Source of the DNA: Pseudofrankia asymbiotica
Lineage (GTDB): Bacteria > Actinomycetota > Actinomycetes > Frankiales > Frankiaceae
Direction of reading: 5' to 3'
Length of the DNA: 6,769 bases
Assembly (NCBI RefSeq): GCF_001983105.1
Contig: NZ_MOMC01000010.1
Location: 126,758-133,526 of the forward strand
This document shows positions 6,353-6,769 of this stretch, piece after piece. The notes below the pieces were generated by a model. The model was not told the DNA's origin, ran no database searches, and saw only the letters and a list, made by a program, of their open reading frames with translations. Within the stretch, counting starts at the first letter, position 1; every line of letters begins with the position of its first letter. Made by a program: the position numbers and the translations under genes.

Positions 6353-6380
6353 CCCCGGTATCGGCTTCCGACGGACGGGG
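6353..6380. terminator. Candidate bidirectional terminator between convergent genes
   Basis: The outer arms CCCCG (6353-6357) and CGGGG (6376-6380) enclose an inner perfect stem TCGG (6361-6364)/CCGA (6368-6371) with a CTT loop, separated by small internal loops. The structure fills the 31-bp gap between the ABC stop (6351) and the stop of the opposing gene (6383). On the plus strand TTCTAT follows it. Position and symmetry suit termination from both sides, but the stem is imperfect and the T-run is poor. Confidence 0.45.
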
Positions 6381-6382
6381 TT

Positions 6383-6769
6383 CTATCGGCCATGAACGCC
6401 CGTGTTCACCTCGGCGACGGGCGGGAGCCCGCCGCCGCCGGACAAGCCATCGGCGGACCTGCCGCTGGTAGGGACCATGCGGGTGACCGAGGTCGGCATG
6501 GCACCCACGGTGAAGGCGTGGACGGTGGCGTCGACGGCGACGGTCACGTAGGAGGCCCGCATCGGGATTCGCGACGGCAGCGGGATCGTATGGGAGCCCT
6601 CGGCGAACCCGGAATCGAGCACCCGCATCGAGGTGCTCCTCGGTTCCGGAGGCGTGAGCGAAGTGGCCCACCAGGCCTGGACGGCGACCTGCGCGGGCTC
6701 GTTCAGCGTCAGGTGTATCGAGCGCCGAGCCGCGTCGTAGCTGACCTCACTGTCATTCTTCCGATCGAC
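6383..6769 (-). CDS. C-terminal part of an unrecognised protein, beta-rich (5' end outside window)
   Basis: The minus strand is open from the right edge to a TAG at 6383-6385, giving 128 residues with strong G/C at third positions, so this is very likely the 3' end of a real gene and not a shadow. An internal ATG at 6628 is in the same frame but is probably not the start, because coding character continues upstream to the edge. The text alternates hydrophobic residues in strand-like fashion: IHLTLNEPAQVAVQAW, then a turn with GFAEGSHTIPLP, then ASYVTVAVDATVHAFTVG. This resembles Ig-like or FlgD-type beta-sandwich modules of extracellular proteins. A glycine/proline-rich tail follows (SADGLSGGGGLPPV). 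I do not recognise a specific family and assign no function. The gene converges on the ABC exporter with 31 bp between stops. Confidence 0.65.
   Translation of the reverse strand, partial: VDRKNDSEVSYDAARRSIHLTLNEPAQVAVQAWWATSLTPPEPRSTSMRVLDSGFAEGSHTIPLPSRIPMRASYVTVAVDATVHAFTVGAMPTSVTRMVPTSGRSADGLSGGGGLPPVAEVNTGVHGR

Overview
The window is very GC-rich DNA with strong G/C preference at third codon positions. It encodes protein families typical of high-GC Actinobacteria: a DUF574-type S-adenosyl methyltransferase, a Dps ferritin, a TspO/MBR protein, a polytopic GT-C-like membrane protein and an ABC exporter half-transporter. A Frankia-like or related filamentous actinomycete is my best guess, from overall style and not from any marker gene. 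I see no tRNA, rRNA, CRISPR array, transposase or att-like site.

Layout, left to right. (1) The 5' part of a methyltransferase gene runs leftward off the edge (positions 1-353, minus strand). (2) A divergent intergenic region (354-580) leads into a dps gene (581-1048) with an excellent Shine-Dalgarno. (3) A 102-bp spacer starts with five tandem CCCAG units and a small hairpin, followed by tspO (1151-1627). (4) A roughly 250-bp leader contains an 11-codon mini-ORF whose stop overlaps the start codon of a 755-residue multi-spanning membrane protein (1876-4143) with GT-C glycosyltransferase character and a large C-terminal extracytoplasmic domain. (5) A gap of about 310 bp carries a perfect 9-bp inverted repeat and precedes a complete ABC exporter gene (4456-6351; the frame is open back to 4261). 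(6) A 31-bp convergent gap with a plausible two-way terminator separates this from the 3' end of a leftward gene that enters from the right edge (6383-6769).

How the genes fit together. Dps (iron and oxidative protection) and TspO (porphyrin/stress-linked membrane protein) form a co-directional pair that may share stress regulation. The GT-C-like protein and the ABC exporter are also co-directional. They could both serve the cell envelope, but the long structured gap between them argues against simple co-translation. No recognised defence or biosynthetic system is complete here. The least ordinary features are the coupled mini-ORF and hairpin at the start of the large membrane protein, and the structured leader ahead of the ABC gene.
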